NCBI GenBank assembly: GCA_018136815.1
Contig: CM030937.1
Coordinates: forward strand, 2,965,820-3,029,819
Length of the DNA: 64,000 bases
Direction of reading: 5' to 3'
From: Isochrysis galbana
Taxonomy: Eukaryota > Haptophyta > Isochrysidales > Isochrysidaceae
Positions within the stretch are counted from its first letter, which is position 1. Every line of letters starts with the position of its first letter. The translations under genes were made by a program, and so were the position numbers. Below are positions 30,520 to 39,930 of the stretch, in pieces. Below the pieces are notes generated by a model, which ran no database searches, was not told the DNA's origin, and was given only the letters and a program-made list of their open reading frames with translations.

Positions 30520-32169
30520 ATGGAGCGCGCGCCGACCGCTCCCACCTCCCAGCCCCCCGCCGTCACGACGCCCCAACGGGGCCGCCCCAAACCGCCGGAG
30601 CCCAAGCGCCCACAGGCCGCCGCGCCGCCTGACAACGACGTCGACATGACGGCACCACCCTCGCCTCCCAAGCTGCCACAGAACCAGGGAACAGGCAGAG
30701 TCCTGTTCCCTGGTGACAACCAGACCCAGGGTAATGCCCTGCCACCCAACCCCTCCGCTCCTCCACCAACTCAAGGACTCCCCATGGGAGGTGGCAGCTC
30801 TGCTGCCACCCCCATGGCGGCCACTCCTACCATCAGTGCACCCCTCGGGGGCGGGCACTTAACACAACAATCCATTTTGGGGGCCTTTGCGCCCTCAAAC
30901 CAACAACCAACTCAAGCAGCCAGGACATACGCGCAAGCTGCGCATGGACACAAAGGGAAGGATCCAGCCCAGCAAGCCCAGCAGCCACAAGCCCAACAAC
31001 CACAGCAGCCATCGCGCAAGCGGGCGGATCCTCAATCGGATCCAAAGCCGACTCTCCACAACACCACCCCTTTTGCTTCTCCTCCACCTGATGAGGAAGA
31101 GGAGCCCGAGGACACGCCTTTTTTCATCCAGCTAGCTCAGCTAGCTGATGACAAAAAGGACATCAAGAGCGAGGATGTCGCCACCTTCATGAAATTCCTC
31201 CTCTCTAGGCTGGAAGGCCTAGACGCAACTCCAGATGGCATGGACAAAGGCCGCAAAGGCCCTTGGATCTTCTACGTCGATGAAGACGCACACGATCAAT
31301 TCAAGGCCGCATACGGAGACAAAGTTAACACAGCACTCTCGGGAGTCCCGCATGAATTTGGAATCACCTATGGCGCGTTAACCGACTCGGCCCCTCGTAA
31401 GTCGAGCGCTATCCGGTCCTCCCTAAAAGAGGTGGCGACCTACATTGTTTTTCGCATCTTTGATCCGATCAAGGCTTTTAAGACCAAGACTAGGCATTTG
31501 GCTAACTCGCTCGAGCGCGAGGGTTTCCACGTGCTAAGGGGCAACCAACAGCGAGCCAAAACCTCACTCGAAGGTATCACGAAAGTTGAGTCCGGCAAGC
31601 GTCCCATCTGGCACTTTTATGTTTACACGGACACGTCGGCCTTAGGGCACCGTTTCCCTCGCAACTTTCATGTGACTCTCGATGACGGAGAAAATTTCAA
31701 CTTGGACTATGCGGTCCGATCATCAGTGGAATGTGTGACTCCTGAAGGGGAGTTAGCCATCCATGGAGCCCCCGGAGGCTGCAAAGGATACGACAAGCCG
31801 TGGGCTATCTCGTTTCTCCGTAAAAACCAAGTTAGCTTTCGCCAATGCACGTGCGAACAAGATAAGGCGAAAGCAGAACAACGAAAGCGCCAAAGGGACG
31901 CAAGTAACGCCATGGACTACAGGGCCCTCATGGGCCTTGGAGCGGCGGCGCCATGCCGCCGATTCATGGCGGGCGAATGCAAAAACAACCGCATGAAAGG
32001 ACGTCAAATCGTCCAATGCTCCTCCAGTCACGACATCCCCGGATGTTGGGTAAAGGATCCCACCACGGGCAAACAAACTTGTATGGTCAAATGCAATCTT
32101 AAACCTAATAAGGCTTATCCAGGGTACTGCGTGAACGGAGTTAGTTGCCTTTACCGTCATGGTGAATAG
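30520..32169 (+). CDS. LINE family A ORF1 protein
   Basis: 549 residues, no stop or frame break. A proline/glutamine-rich N-terminal half (to about residue 190) is followed by an acidic stretch, then a folded core from about 230 (KGPWIFYVDEDAHDQF, GFHVLRGNQQRAK, WHFYVYTD, FPRNFHVTLDDG). It ends in Cys/His clusters: CRRFMAGECKN with CSSSHD, and GYCVNGVSCLYRHG, which resemble CCCH zinc fingers. LINE ORF1 products bind element RNA and form the ribonucleoprotein. The family-wide core block KGPW....ED..QQF is shared with 1446, 2967 and 55240. The start codon is fixed by the hairpin-plus-4-nt layout. The stop overlaps the ORF2 start by 11 bases (ATGGTGAATAG). Confidence 0.85.
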   Translation: MERAPTAPTSQPPAVTTPQRGRPKPPEPKRPQAAAPPDNDVDMTAPPSPPKLPQNQGTGRVLFPGDNQTQGNALPPNPSAPPPTQGLPMGGGSSAATPMAATPTISAPLGGGHLTQQSILGAFAPSNQQPTQAARTYAQAAHGHKGKDPAQQAQQPQAQQPQQPSRKRADPQSDPKPTLHNTTPFASPPPDEEEEPEDTPFFIQLAQLADDKKDIKSEDVATFMKFLLSRLEGLDATPDGMDKGRKGPWIFYVDEDAHDQFKAAYGDKVNTALSGVPHEFGITYGALTDSAPRKSSAIRSSLKEVATYIVFRIFDPIKAFKTKTRHLANSLEREGFHVLRGNQQRAKTSLEGITKVESGKRPIWHFYVYTDTSALGHRFPRNFHVTLDDGENFNLDYAVRSSVECVTPEGELAIHGAPGGCKGYDKPWAISFLRKNQVSFRQCTCEQDKAKAEQRKRQRDASNAMDYRALMGLGAAAPCRRFMAGECKNNRMKGRQIVQCSSSHDIPGCWVKDPTTGKQTCMVKCNLKPNKAYPGYCVNGVSCLYRHGE

Positions 32170-32803
32170 TAGTGACTTAAAGATTGCGACATACAATTTG
32201 AACGGAGCGAAACATAAATTAGCGTCGACTCTAGCGCAAGCGAGACTAGGAGGGATCCATGTTCTATACGCGCAAGAACTACACCATTACAGCGATGGGT
32301 GGCACCTAAGGGTGCGAGGTTTGGCCAGGTCCCTTGGCTGGGACTGGTTCCAATCCCCCGCGTCTAGGGGCGACCCTGGGAGCGGAGTGGCGGTAGCCAT
32401 TAGAAGAGACAGAAGCGACGTAGTAGTGGAATCTTGGTCGGTAGTTATCCCGGGAAGGCTGGTAGTAGTAAAGGCTAAGATCGGACATGAAACAATATCT
32501 TTCGCCTCAGTGTATCTAAATGCTCGACCTAATAAGCGTAAAGAAGACATCAAAGTCCTTCATGAGACATCGGAAATACTTTCTCACACCATTATAGCGG
32601 GCGATTTCAATTGCGTGGAGAACATACATAGAGACACCCGGCCCATCGCGGGGGCGACCCCTTATGCAAATACGGGAGGCAGAGCCCTCACGAGGGCGCT
32701 TGCCTCGCATGGGCTCACTGACGTCCAACTGCTAGTTAATCCGGGCTTAAAAGAACAGGCTAGAAAACGACTCCTTCTGGGAAAAGCTCTACGCGAAGCT
32801 TAA
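32159..32803 (+). pseudogene. LINE family A ORF2, truncated AP-like endonuclease
   Basis: The frame encodes an endonuclease/exonuclease/phosphatase domain: KIATYNLNGAKHKL (metal/phosphate motif), VLYAQELHHY (the catalytic QE), SVYLNARP and IIAGDFNCVEN (the GDFN motif). The final SDH motif of the family is missing because of the deletion near 32765. After that point the frame reads out-of-phase C-terminal ORF2 sequence and stops at 32803. In an intact LINE this domain nicks target DNA to prime reverse transcription. Confidence 0.85.
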
Positions 32804-34694
32804 GAAAAAGGTCGCAACCTGGAGGGGTCTGAAGAGTCTCTCCATTCACGGGAGGACGCTACTAGTAAACTTCATAATCTACGGGACGCCGAGATATTGG
32901 CTATCCACGTCCACCCCTCCGGCATGGTTCATGGAGGCCATAGACTCGGACGTTCAAACTATACTATGGGATAGGTCTCCCCGGCTACAGGTGGACGAGC
33001 TGGGCTCCTCGCAAGAGGGTCCGAAATGGATAACCCTTCCGGCATATCCGAGGGTAGGCACGAGCGAAGACGGGCCCCTACTGGGGGTCGGATTACTTCC
33101 CATGGCCGAACACACGAGGGCGCTCCAAGCGATATGGATAGTCCGATATCTTAACCCGTCAATGGCGGAGTGGAAGATAGTCTTGGATCAATGGTTCAGC
33201 CGCACCCCCTTAGGGCGAGCGGCGGTCTTTTCGAAAGTCGACTCGAAGAGCCTCACGGCTAGCATTCGCGGCAATAACACGCTCCCGGCCTTCTGGAAGC
33301 ACGCGCTGGAAAACTTTAGAAGGATCAACTTCCTTAGGGGAGAAATCACACGAGAAGGCACTCAGGGCTCCCCGATATGGCACAATCTTTTCCACAAGCC
33401 TCCGGCTATTCATCACTCACATAGGTCGAAATGGGAGTCTCTACAGACAGTTATTGTTCACAACACCATAAACCCGGATACGGGGGACGTTTACACTATG
33501 GAAGAATGCGCGGCTTACTTGCCGGACGGAGAACGTTGGATACGCCATAGGGGAAATTACATATCGGTAGGCCCCTTTCTTAAGTCGTGGGAAAAGATTT
33601 CTGAGTGGACGAGATCAAGACTAATACATACCACTTTCGATTATATGAACCTTCTTAGAAAACAAGCGAAGACTCCGCCCCCGGCTCCAGAGGAGCAAGA
33701 GATAGTCCCTCAGGAAGATCCGGACGCACACGATCTAGGCGAGATCCTAGTGGACATAGACCATAACTTTTATCTGCGCCGAAGAGGCGACTACCACAAA
33801 GTCCAGCTCAATGTCATGGGAGAGCCCCACATCCACGAGCGGATTAGCCCGCAACTACTGCCCGACGAACTATACACCCCGCTGAAGTGGGGACGTGCGT
33901 ACGACGGCCCGGCGGAGACGGCGTACCCGTTACCTCAAGAATACACGCTAAACGGCACGCGTACAACACTAGAGGATGTAAGTGTCAGGGACTTGACTAA
34001 AGCGTTCCTCGCTTTGAGGAGAACCAAAGCGCAAAAATCCACACTAAGATGGGAGAAAAGGTTACCGGTCCTCTCGGGAAAGTGGAAACAAATATCGCAA
34101 TTATACAAATATAACTTTTTGACGCCTAGAGACTCTTATTTGCATTTCAAACATGTCCTACATAGGAGGTTAGCTACAGCGAACCGCTTTGCTGACGATC
34201 CAACATGCCGCTTTTGCGGCATAGCCCCTGAAAGCTCCACCCACCTGGCCTCATGTATCGCGACGGAGCCCATCTTTGAATTCATAGAAGGACTTCTGGG
34301 GATTAGCCTTAGGCCGGGATCCGAAACAGCCCAACGACTTTTCTGCTATCAAGTGGACAGACCGCACCCCTCCTCGGGATACTTAGGCATCCTGGCGTGG
34401 AGGTACATCCTAACTGACTTTTATAACATCCAATATGGCAACGCGGACGGAAGGTCCGTTAGGTCGATCTTAAGAGCGATCCTTGCGAGATACCACCTAT
34501 TAGTAACGGCGAAAGTCGGGTTCTTTCAGAGGCTGAAAAAACAACGAGAGAATATGGGGCTACACGCCCCGAGTAACAAACACATTAAGAAATTGATAAG
34601 TCCGCTCTACACGGTGGACAAGGAGTTCAACCTAGGAACATCGGAAGACCTCCTGCAGGCGGCGAGAGGTCTAGACATCCGTAACATCACCTAA
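32764..34694 (+). pseudogene. LINE family A ORF2 C-terminal part
   Basis: The open frame of over 630 residues has no upstream start of its own at the junction; its first internal ATG is at 32931. It begins just after where reverse transcriptase would end (KLKKKVATWRGLKSLSIHGR, FIIYGTPRYWL, the region that follows RT in many LINEs). The segment WFSRTPLGRAAVF and SYLHFKHVLHRRLATANRFA leads to the Cys/His cluster CRFCGIAPESSTHLASC, an RVT-associated zinc finger. It is followed by LAWRYILTDFYNIQYGN and a C-terminal SPLYTVDKEFNLGTS. The same order occurs at 53612-55215. Confidence 0.8.
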
Positions 34695-34997
34695 GGCACT
34701 TAATACCGCGTCTTAGAAGAAACCGCGGAGGAATATCAATGAGGATCCCACGATATACAATAGAAGGCAACCCGAATTAACACTAGCATAAAGGACGAAT
34801 CACAGTCTCCAGCCCCCTTCTCTCCAACTCCCGGCCGAAGCAGCGCGCGCGGCCTCCCCGGAACCAGCTTCTCCGATAAAGAGGGAACTGGGAAAGGGGG
34901 AGGGGGTTGTCAGGGGTTAAGGTTGGGTAGTAGGGAGGTACACTAGCACACTGCCTCACGCCGCACGCGTAGCGGGGAATTTTAAGAAGATTTTTTT
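34695..34997 (+). other. 3' UTR of LINE family A
   Basis: Non-coding, with a GC-rich segment at 34800-34960 and ending in a T-run at about 34991-35000. Confidence 0.6.
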
Positions 34998-35016
34998 TTT
35001 ATGTATGGCAGAGGCC

Positions 35017-35894
35017 CCTCTCACCCTGGCCAGGGGCGCGCCGCCTCGGCGGCGCGGCCCATGGCCCATGGCCGGGTGGCCCTCATGGGTCATGGGCACA
35101 ACTCATTGACAATCACCAACACTCCGCACAGATGCACACCACTTTGGTCACAGAGAGAGAGACACTTAGGCAGGACGCCAAGACGGCACGCACGAGCAGA
35201 ATCTAGCCTCCACTCCTCCCATGGCCCCCCTCTAGCCTCTAGGGGGGTCCCTCGGCCCCCCCCCCCCAAAGGGCCAGCTAGGGCAGCTCAGGGGGCAGTG
35301 GAGGCTGGGGCAGTGCCCCTGGCCCCTGGCCTTTCCTGCTTGTCCCTCGCTCGCCTCGCTGGCCCTGGGTGCCCTCCTGGGTGCCCTGGTGGTCTATGGC
35401 TCAGTGGTGGTGGTGGGGGGGCAGTACGAGCGAGGGCCAGTTCAGGCGAGTGCGTGCGGCGCGCGGCGCGCGCTCGGCGAGGTCTGGACCTTTGTGATGT
35501 CAGCTCAGCCCCTGCCAGCAGGCAGGGGCTGAGGTTGGTTGTGCAGGCCCACCCAGGGGGTGTCTGCGATGGAGAGAGGGGGGCGCCGCGAGGCCCCCAT
35601 TGGCCTCCTACTTATAAAAGCAGTTTCGAAGGTTCAAGGTTGCAGCCCCTTACGGAGGGAGCGTTGCAAGCTCCCCGTGGGGAGCCTCTCGAAGTAGGGG
35701 CCCCCGGGCGCCGTCGCTCATTCTGCGGAGGATCGCTCGAGCAGGTTTGCCTGCTTTATTTATTTGCAATAGAACGGCCCAATGACCAATGAGTGCGCCG
35801 CGCCGCATATGCGCCAAGAAGCGATACTGGGAGCGAGTTAAGACACTAGGAGAAGTCCTATTGCTATTCGTATTCACCATGGTGGATACACCAC
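35017..35894. other. Continuation of the LINE-split host repeat; intergenic
   Basis: The first about 100 bases (CTCTCACCCTGG, GGCGCGCC.CCTCGGCGGCG, GGGTGGCCCTCATGGG) match the interior of the elements at 1715-1795 and 2980-3055. This confirms that the LINE at 30495 split an older element. GC-rich sequence without a supported gene follows, grading into the 3' region of the selenoprotein transcript. Confidence 0.45.
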
Positions 35895-35970
35895 GAGCAT
35901 AAAACCCTCAGCTCACATCGCATCACCCGAAGAGAGCGACTTTGGCGGTGTGGGCGTCATAGATTTGCTC
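35895..35970 (-). promoter_or_regulatory. SECIS element (type II) in the selenoprotein 3' UTR
   Basis: On the minus strand an RNA fold meets the SECIS pattern. Helix I pairs GAGCA (35970-35966) with TGCTC (35899-35895). The quartet is ATGA (35960-35957) opposite TGA (35910-35908), giving tandem G.A pairs. Helix II of 12 positions pairs GCCCACACCGCC (35955-35944) with GCGATGTGAGC (35921-35911), with a few mismatches. AAA lies unpaired at 35943-35941, and a 7-bp helix III (GTCGCTC with GGGTGAT, loop TCTTC) makes it a type II form. It lies about 75 nt after the stop codon at 36043-36045. SECIS elements recruit the Sec-specific elongation machinery to recode UGA. Confidence 0.8.
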
Positions 35971-36042
35971 AGGACGGGTATGGCAATCCAGTGGGAATAG
36001 GGTTGGATGGCTCACTCGCTGATTTATGGCTAATATCGCCGC

Positions 36043-36714
36043 CTATTCGGCAGAAAAGTCCTTCAGGGGCTTCGCGAGCGCCACCTGGATGAGTTGATTC
36101 AAGTCGGCGTGCGCGCCAGTTGAAGGATCAAAATGCTGGAAGAGCAATTTAGATCCCTCAAACACAAAGGCGCCTCCTTGCTGAAGTCCTTGGGAGGACT
36201 TGGGAGGCAGCCACGGCTTCCAGCGCTTGGTGGCAGCGATTAGGTCAGCGGCGCCGTCCTTTTGAAGACGATCGAGAATGGCAAACGGTGTATCAGCAGA
36301 GAAGAATGTGACTCCTACGCCCTTGCGTAGGCCCAGGGCATCATAGACCGCGTTCTCAGGGTCAGTGTAAAGAATTTCTGCCGGAAATGGTACGTGATCG
36401 CAGAACTTGCGAGCGGTCTCAAGAGTCCCGATTCCGACGCAGAGGGTGCGAACCCCTGCATCGGTGAGAACCGGCTGCACCTCGCTCGCGATCTGAGCCG
36501 CGAGCTCCTGGCAGAACATTCATCCAAAGGAGCGGAAGAAGAAGATAGCGGCGCGCTCATTCGACTTCCACTCGTCCGTTAGGCTCACGGAGGCACCATC
36601 GGAGACGCGCAGAACGGCAGGTGCGGCGGCGAGGGCGGCAAATGGGCTGCGCGCTACCGCCGCCGTGTTCATTGCAGCAGTGAGCACCGGGACCGCCAGC
36701 AGCAGGAGTCGCAT
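36043..36714 (-). CDS. Peroxiredoxin-like (AhpC/TSA_2) selenoprotein, Sec by UGA
   Basis: Minus-strand frame from ATG at 36714 to TAG at 36045-36043, 223 residues, interrupted once by in-frame TGA at 36522-36520. The flanks read IFFFRSFG before and MFCQELAAQ after it, so the TGA sits at the first redox position of the family's FFRxFGCxxC motif, giving a U-x-x-C centre. Both sides are well conserved: upstream SVSLTDEWKSNERAAIFFF, downstream FPAEILYTDPENAVYDALGL and GGAFVFEGSKLLFQHFD. A SECIS lies at 35895-35970. The N terminus (MRLLLLAVPVLTAAMNTAAV) is a signal peptide and SPFAALAAAP after it may be a plastid-transit part. The family (PRXL2/AhpC-TSA_2) is thioredoxin-fold and probably reduces peroxides or disulfides. 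The open frame reaches an ATG at 36885, but the shorter start gives the clean signal peptide. Confidence 0.85.
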
Positions 36715-37774
36715 CGGCACCTCGGCGCCGCAGACAGCAGAGGAGTAGCGAGGGCCAGGGGAGCGGATACAGAGGCGGGGCAGAGAAAAAAGAAAGGAAG
36801 TCTCCAAGAACGAAGGAAAACGGACGAACGGAACAGCCGGAGCCGGATTTTCACATCCCAATCCCCTCACACTCGCTCGCCCCATTCATTGCCATTGCCC
36901 TACATGGTAAACACGCATCTACCGTGATTGTACAGAGGCCGAAAATAGCCCGTTTTCACCGTGTTTCAAACGCCCTCCTTAGCAGCATGCCGGGTTTGTG
37001 AGGTTTCCGTGTTTCTAGAGAAGCCCAAAACCCAAAACAGGCCGTAGTTGCTGTGTTTGGATTATGATATTATGATTATGAGGCCCCCCCTGCCGTGTTT
37101 GCCAACGGCCAACGGCCCCGGATCTGGTGCCCGCAGTATCTCACAGGCCATCGTCTACCACCGCTTTGGAAAGGCTTTGGGTTACGGGTTACCTTACCAA
37201 GAGCAATGGTCTTTCGTGCCATCGTGCCATCTGCTATCTCTTAACCGGCGAAGCACCCTGGGAGGTGCTGCATGTCACAGTTGCCTCGAGGGCGGAGGGC
37301 GGGGTGTGTTTACAAGTTTACAAGTTTACAATATATGGAACGTCCATTTACCTTAATACATGGAGCTTAGAGTAATCAACTGTCACGAAGCAACTTCAAA
37401 GGTGCTTCCTGCCGCCGCTTAAGAGATAGTTTTGACAGTTGGGCATGGCATCCCCCTCGGCACTAGGCGGATTTCGACCAACATCCAACATGCCTGTATG
37501 CCTGTACGCGAAGCTATCATCTATCATCCAAGGTACGGCTAGGGCCGCTCCCTTCTACAGGTAAAAGCAAATGGGCCCACCTTCAGCCCAACTTGTCGTC
37601 TCTGGTGCCATGACATATATATATGGATTTTGCCGGCCCCCTCCTGCTCCTGCCAACCTCCAACCTGCCGACTAGATCTAGATAGATGGCGTATGCGCGT
37701 ATACTGTGTATACACGGGAAGGCCGTATACACGTGTATGATACACAGTATACACATAGTATACACACAGTATAC
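36715..37774. other. Upstream region of the selenoprotein gene and spacer
   Basis: No other gene seen. From about 37690 the sequence becomes a tract of GTATAC/TACACA units that runs up to 37790 and served as the target of a LINE. Confidence 0.4.
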
Positions 37775-37790
37775 GTATACAGTATACACA
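37690..37790. repeat. GTATAC-type simple repeat tract
   Basis: Irregular tandem units of GTATACACA and CAGTATAC. A related tract lies at 49570-49665. The two look like local expansions of the same short palindromic unit. Confidence 0.8.
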
Positions 37791-38557
37791 AAAAAAAACC
37801 TTTTAATATTCTCGCCACGCGCGCGGCTACGGGGTTGTCTATTGTAGCCACGCCCAGATCCCTTCCTCTCCTCTCACTCCCCGCCTTGCGGCAACTCCCC
37901 TCGTGCTCTACTTAGGGGCCCGGGTCGTGGGTGGGGCTGGGTCGGGCGGGGTGCATCGGCCCTCAGTGGTCTGTTCTCGCCTTCCTCCTGTGCCTCTGGG
38001 TGGCCGGTTTCTTGCTGCTGTGGTGTAGGTGTTGCGCCGTTGCTGGGGTGCCTCATGCTCGTGAGTTGTTCTTCTTCGTGGGTGGTTCTTTCAGGAATGG
38101 GGGGGAGGGGAGGGTGTGCCTCGACCTCAGGCGAGCCTTTCGGCGAGGCCGATCGCTTCCGCCACCAGGCCGAGGTCGTCGCTCATTCTTAGTTTACCTT
38201 TGTTGTCTTCTGTAAATATCGGGGCGCTGAGCTCCGCTGGCCTTTTTATTTTAGGTTTTCTACCCTGGGCCGCCGTGCGAGTGCGCATCGGGCGACAGGT
38301 TTTCGACGGAGTAAGGCCCCTCACCAGGGTGGTGAATCTTATGAGCGTGGATTCTAAAACCGGTATGTAGTGATATTCATATGATTCGAACTCTATTCTG
38401 TAGAAGTCTCTTAGTATATATCTCCAGGCTATGATGTAAAGGGTTTTCAGGCTGTCGGGGGTGGCCGCGTCTGGGTATGCGAATAGCCTATCCTTTGTTT
38501 TCTGCCCGTGTGACCTATTCGTTTTCGGAGTGTAGTTAGCGATCGCATCTATGGTGT
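37791..38557 (-). mobile_element. 5'-truncated LINE with 16-bp TSD
   Basis: GTATACAGTATACACA flanks the element at 37775-37790 and 38558-38573. The + strand begins with the A-run and CCTTTTAATATTCTCGCC of a reversed class 1 tail. On the minus strand the far end still encodes ORF2 C-terminal sequence (ending SDDLGLVAEAIGLAERLA), homologous to the ends at 34694 and 53612. The 5' truncation plus TSD is typical of target-primed reverse transcription. Confidence 0.85.
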
Positions 38558-38573
38558 GTATACAGTATACACA

Positions 38574-39525
38574 AGGCGCGCGCAGCGCAGCTCGTCACAG
38601 CCGCAGCACGGCGGGCGGGGGCACACGGGCACACGGGCACACGCACCCAGCACTGAAACCCGAAACACCATAACACCACACAGTAGTCAGCCACAACCAG
38701 CCCTATAGTTATCTAGGGTCGGTCTAGCAGCTAGCAGGTCATGCGTATGTAGGTATGTAGGCCAACATCAACTAAGTTTATACTTATTTCGCCCATGGGG
38801 GGCACGAGCCCCCCCCTCTCCCTCTCTCCATCAGAAATAGCAGTGAATCAAAAGACGTGATATTCAAGAGGTCCATTGATTTGTGGGGATCAGAAATAGC
38901 AGTGAATCGTATTGGAGGAAGGAGATCTCTGACGCGCGGCGTGTGGGGCAGCGCATTACGCCGACGGCATCAGGGTCGACCACAGGAGTGGCGCCCCGTC
39001 TCTGTGGGTTGTGTAGAACTGGAGAAGCATCCAAGCGTCTCCACGCTTCGATGGGCCGAAGACGCGCTCTGGAACGACCATTTGGCGGTTGCCCGTGCTG
39101 CGTTCCAGGAGGCTTACCCTTTGTCCGTCAAGTTGGTGCAGCGCAAAGGAATCAGGTTGTGGAAACGAAGGTGTTTCTTTCAGCTGCGGCTCGACTCGCA
39201 TTTCTCATGGGCTCCTCAAACTCATCGGTGCCACGGCTTGCTGAGGAATGTGTCGAGCCCATGCGTTGTCTACCACGAGAAGTTCTTAGACGCATTTTTG
39301 ATCTCTGCATCGAGACTGTACCTGTGGGAACTCCATCCCAGCCAGCAGGAACGCTCTCGCGACGTGCGCCGCAACCGCCACCATCTACTCGACACGCTGA
39401 TGGAATCTCACTGCCTCTACACGATCCACGAGATCCGTTTGCGGTTGCTTTAGGAATCTCTGATCTAGCCTTGTGAGGTGAGCTTGGCTCTTGGAATCCA
39501 TGTGCATGTCGTCCATAGCTAGTCT
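38574..39525 (+). other. Uncharacterised region with a possible small gene
   Basis: Near 38771 lies a hairpin-start fragment (ACTAAGT, loop TTAT, ACTTATT, then TCGCCC and ATGG) matching the minus-strand 5' end of the element at 17073-17819. ATCAGAAATAGCAGTGAATC occurs at 38829-38848 and again at 38889-38908. One frame (38883-39476) contains CLPREVLRRIFDLCIE, which looks like the start of an F-box, but codon evidence is weak and a second frame is open as well. I do not claim a gene. Confidence 0.3.
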
Positions 39526-39930
39526 TAAAAACCTTATAAAATTCTCGCCCCTCGCGCGGCCTTGGGACTCCCTTTGGTAGCAACGCTCATACCCACCACT
39601 TCCCTCCCCCGCCCCCTCCTCCCCGGCCCGCCTTGCGGCATCTCCCCTTGTGCTCTACTTAAGGGCTCAGACTGTTGGCTGTTGGAGTGGCGGGGTGCAC
39701 CTGCCCCTGGCGGTCTTGTTCTCGTCTCCCTCCTGGCCGCTAGGTGGCTTGTTTCTGCAGTAGTAGTTCTTAGTGATGTGTTGGATGGTACATCCGGCGT
39801 TGCTTGGCGGTTTGCGGCGGAAATGTCCTCTCTATGCGGTTTATCGTCTAGTCCTAGTCATAGGCGGCGAGCGGCGAGTCTCTTATAAAACATCGGAGCG
39901 CTAGTACCACTACTCCCACTAGCCCGGTAC
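39526..39930 (-). mobile_element. LINE 3'-end fragment
   Basis: Reversed class 1 tail (AAAAACCTTATAAAATTCTC, GCCCCTCGCGCGGCC) followed by 3' UTR landmarks CGCCTTGCGGCATCTCCCC and TTGTGCTCTACTTAAGGG. Beyond about 39800 the similarity to the other 3' UTRs fades. No coding part is certain. Confidence 0.6.

Larger units (their letters stand above)
30495..34997 (+). mobile_element. LINE family A, RT-deleted, 19-bp TSD
   Basis: The 4.5-kb element is flanked by TTTATGTATGGCAGAGGCC at 30476-30494 and 34998-35016. It begins one base before an 8-bp hairpin (stems AAAACTAT and ATAGTTTT, loop TGTT, 30496-30515), then AGCG and ATGG at 30520. ORF1 (30520-32169) is intact. ORF2 begins at 32159 with the endonuclease, but a deletion near 32765 removes the end of the endonuclease and the whole reverse transcriptase. 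The C-terminal ORF2 part then continues in another frame to 34694. The 3' end is GCGGGGAATTTTAAGAAG plus T-run. It inserted into an older LINE-related sequence. Confidence 0.9.

Noticed and set aside
35001..35792. 263-residue + strand frame
   Set aside because: It begins in LINE-derived sequence at the TSD and is low-complexity GC-rich, with no conserved block.
36012..36042. Alternative SECIS start at GTGA near 36015 minus
   Set aside because: The returning strand does not pair; the ATGA at 35960 gives all three helices.
37690..37790. Possible CRISPR-like or telomeric array
   Set aside because: Units are irregular GTATAC-type simple repeats without spacers or a telomere-like consensus.
38857..39476. 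F-box gene candidate
   Set aside because: Only one short LPREVLRRIF-like match; two frames are equally open and no start or splice evidence supports a gene.
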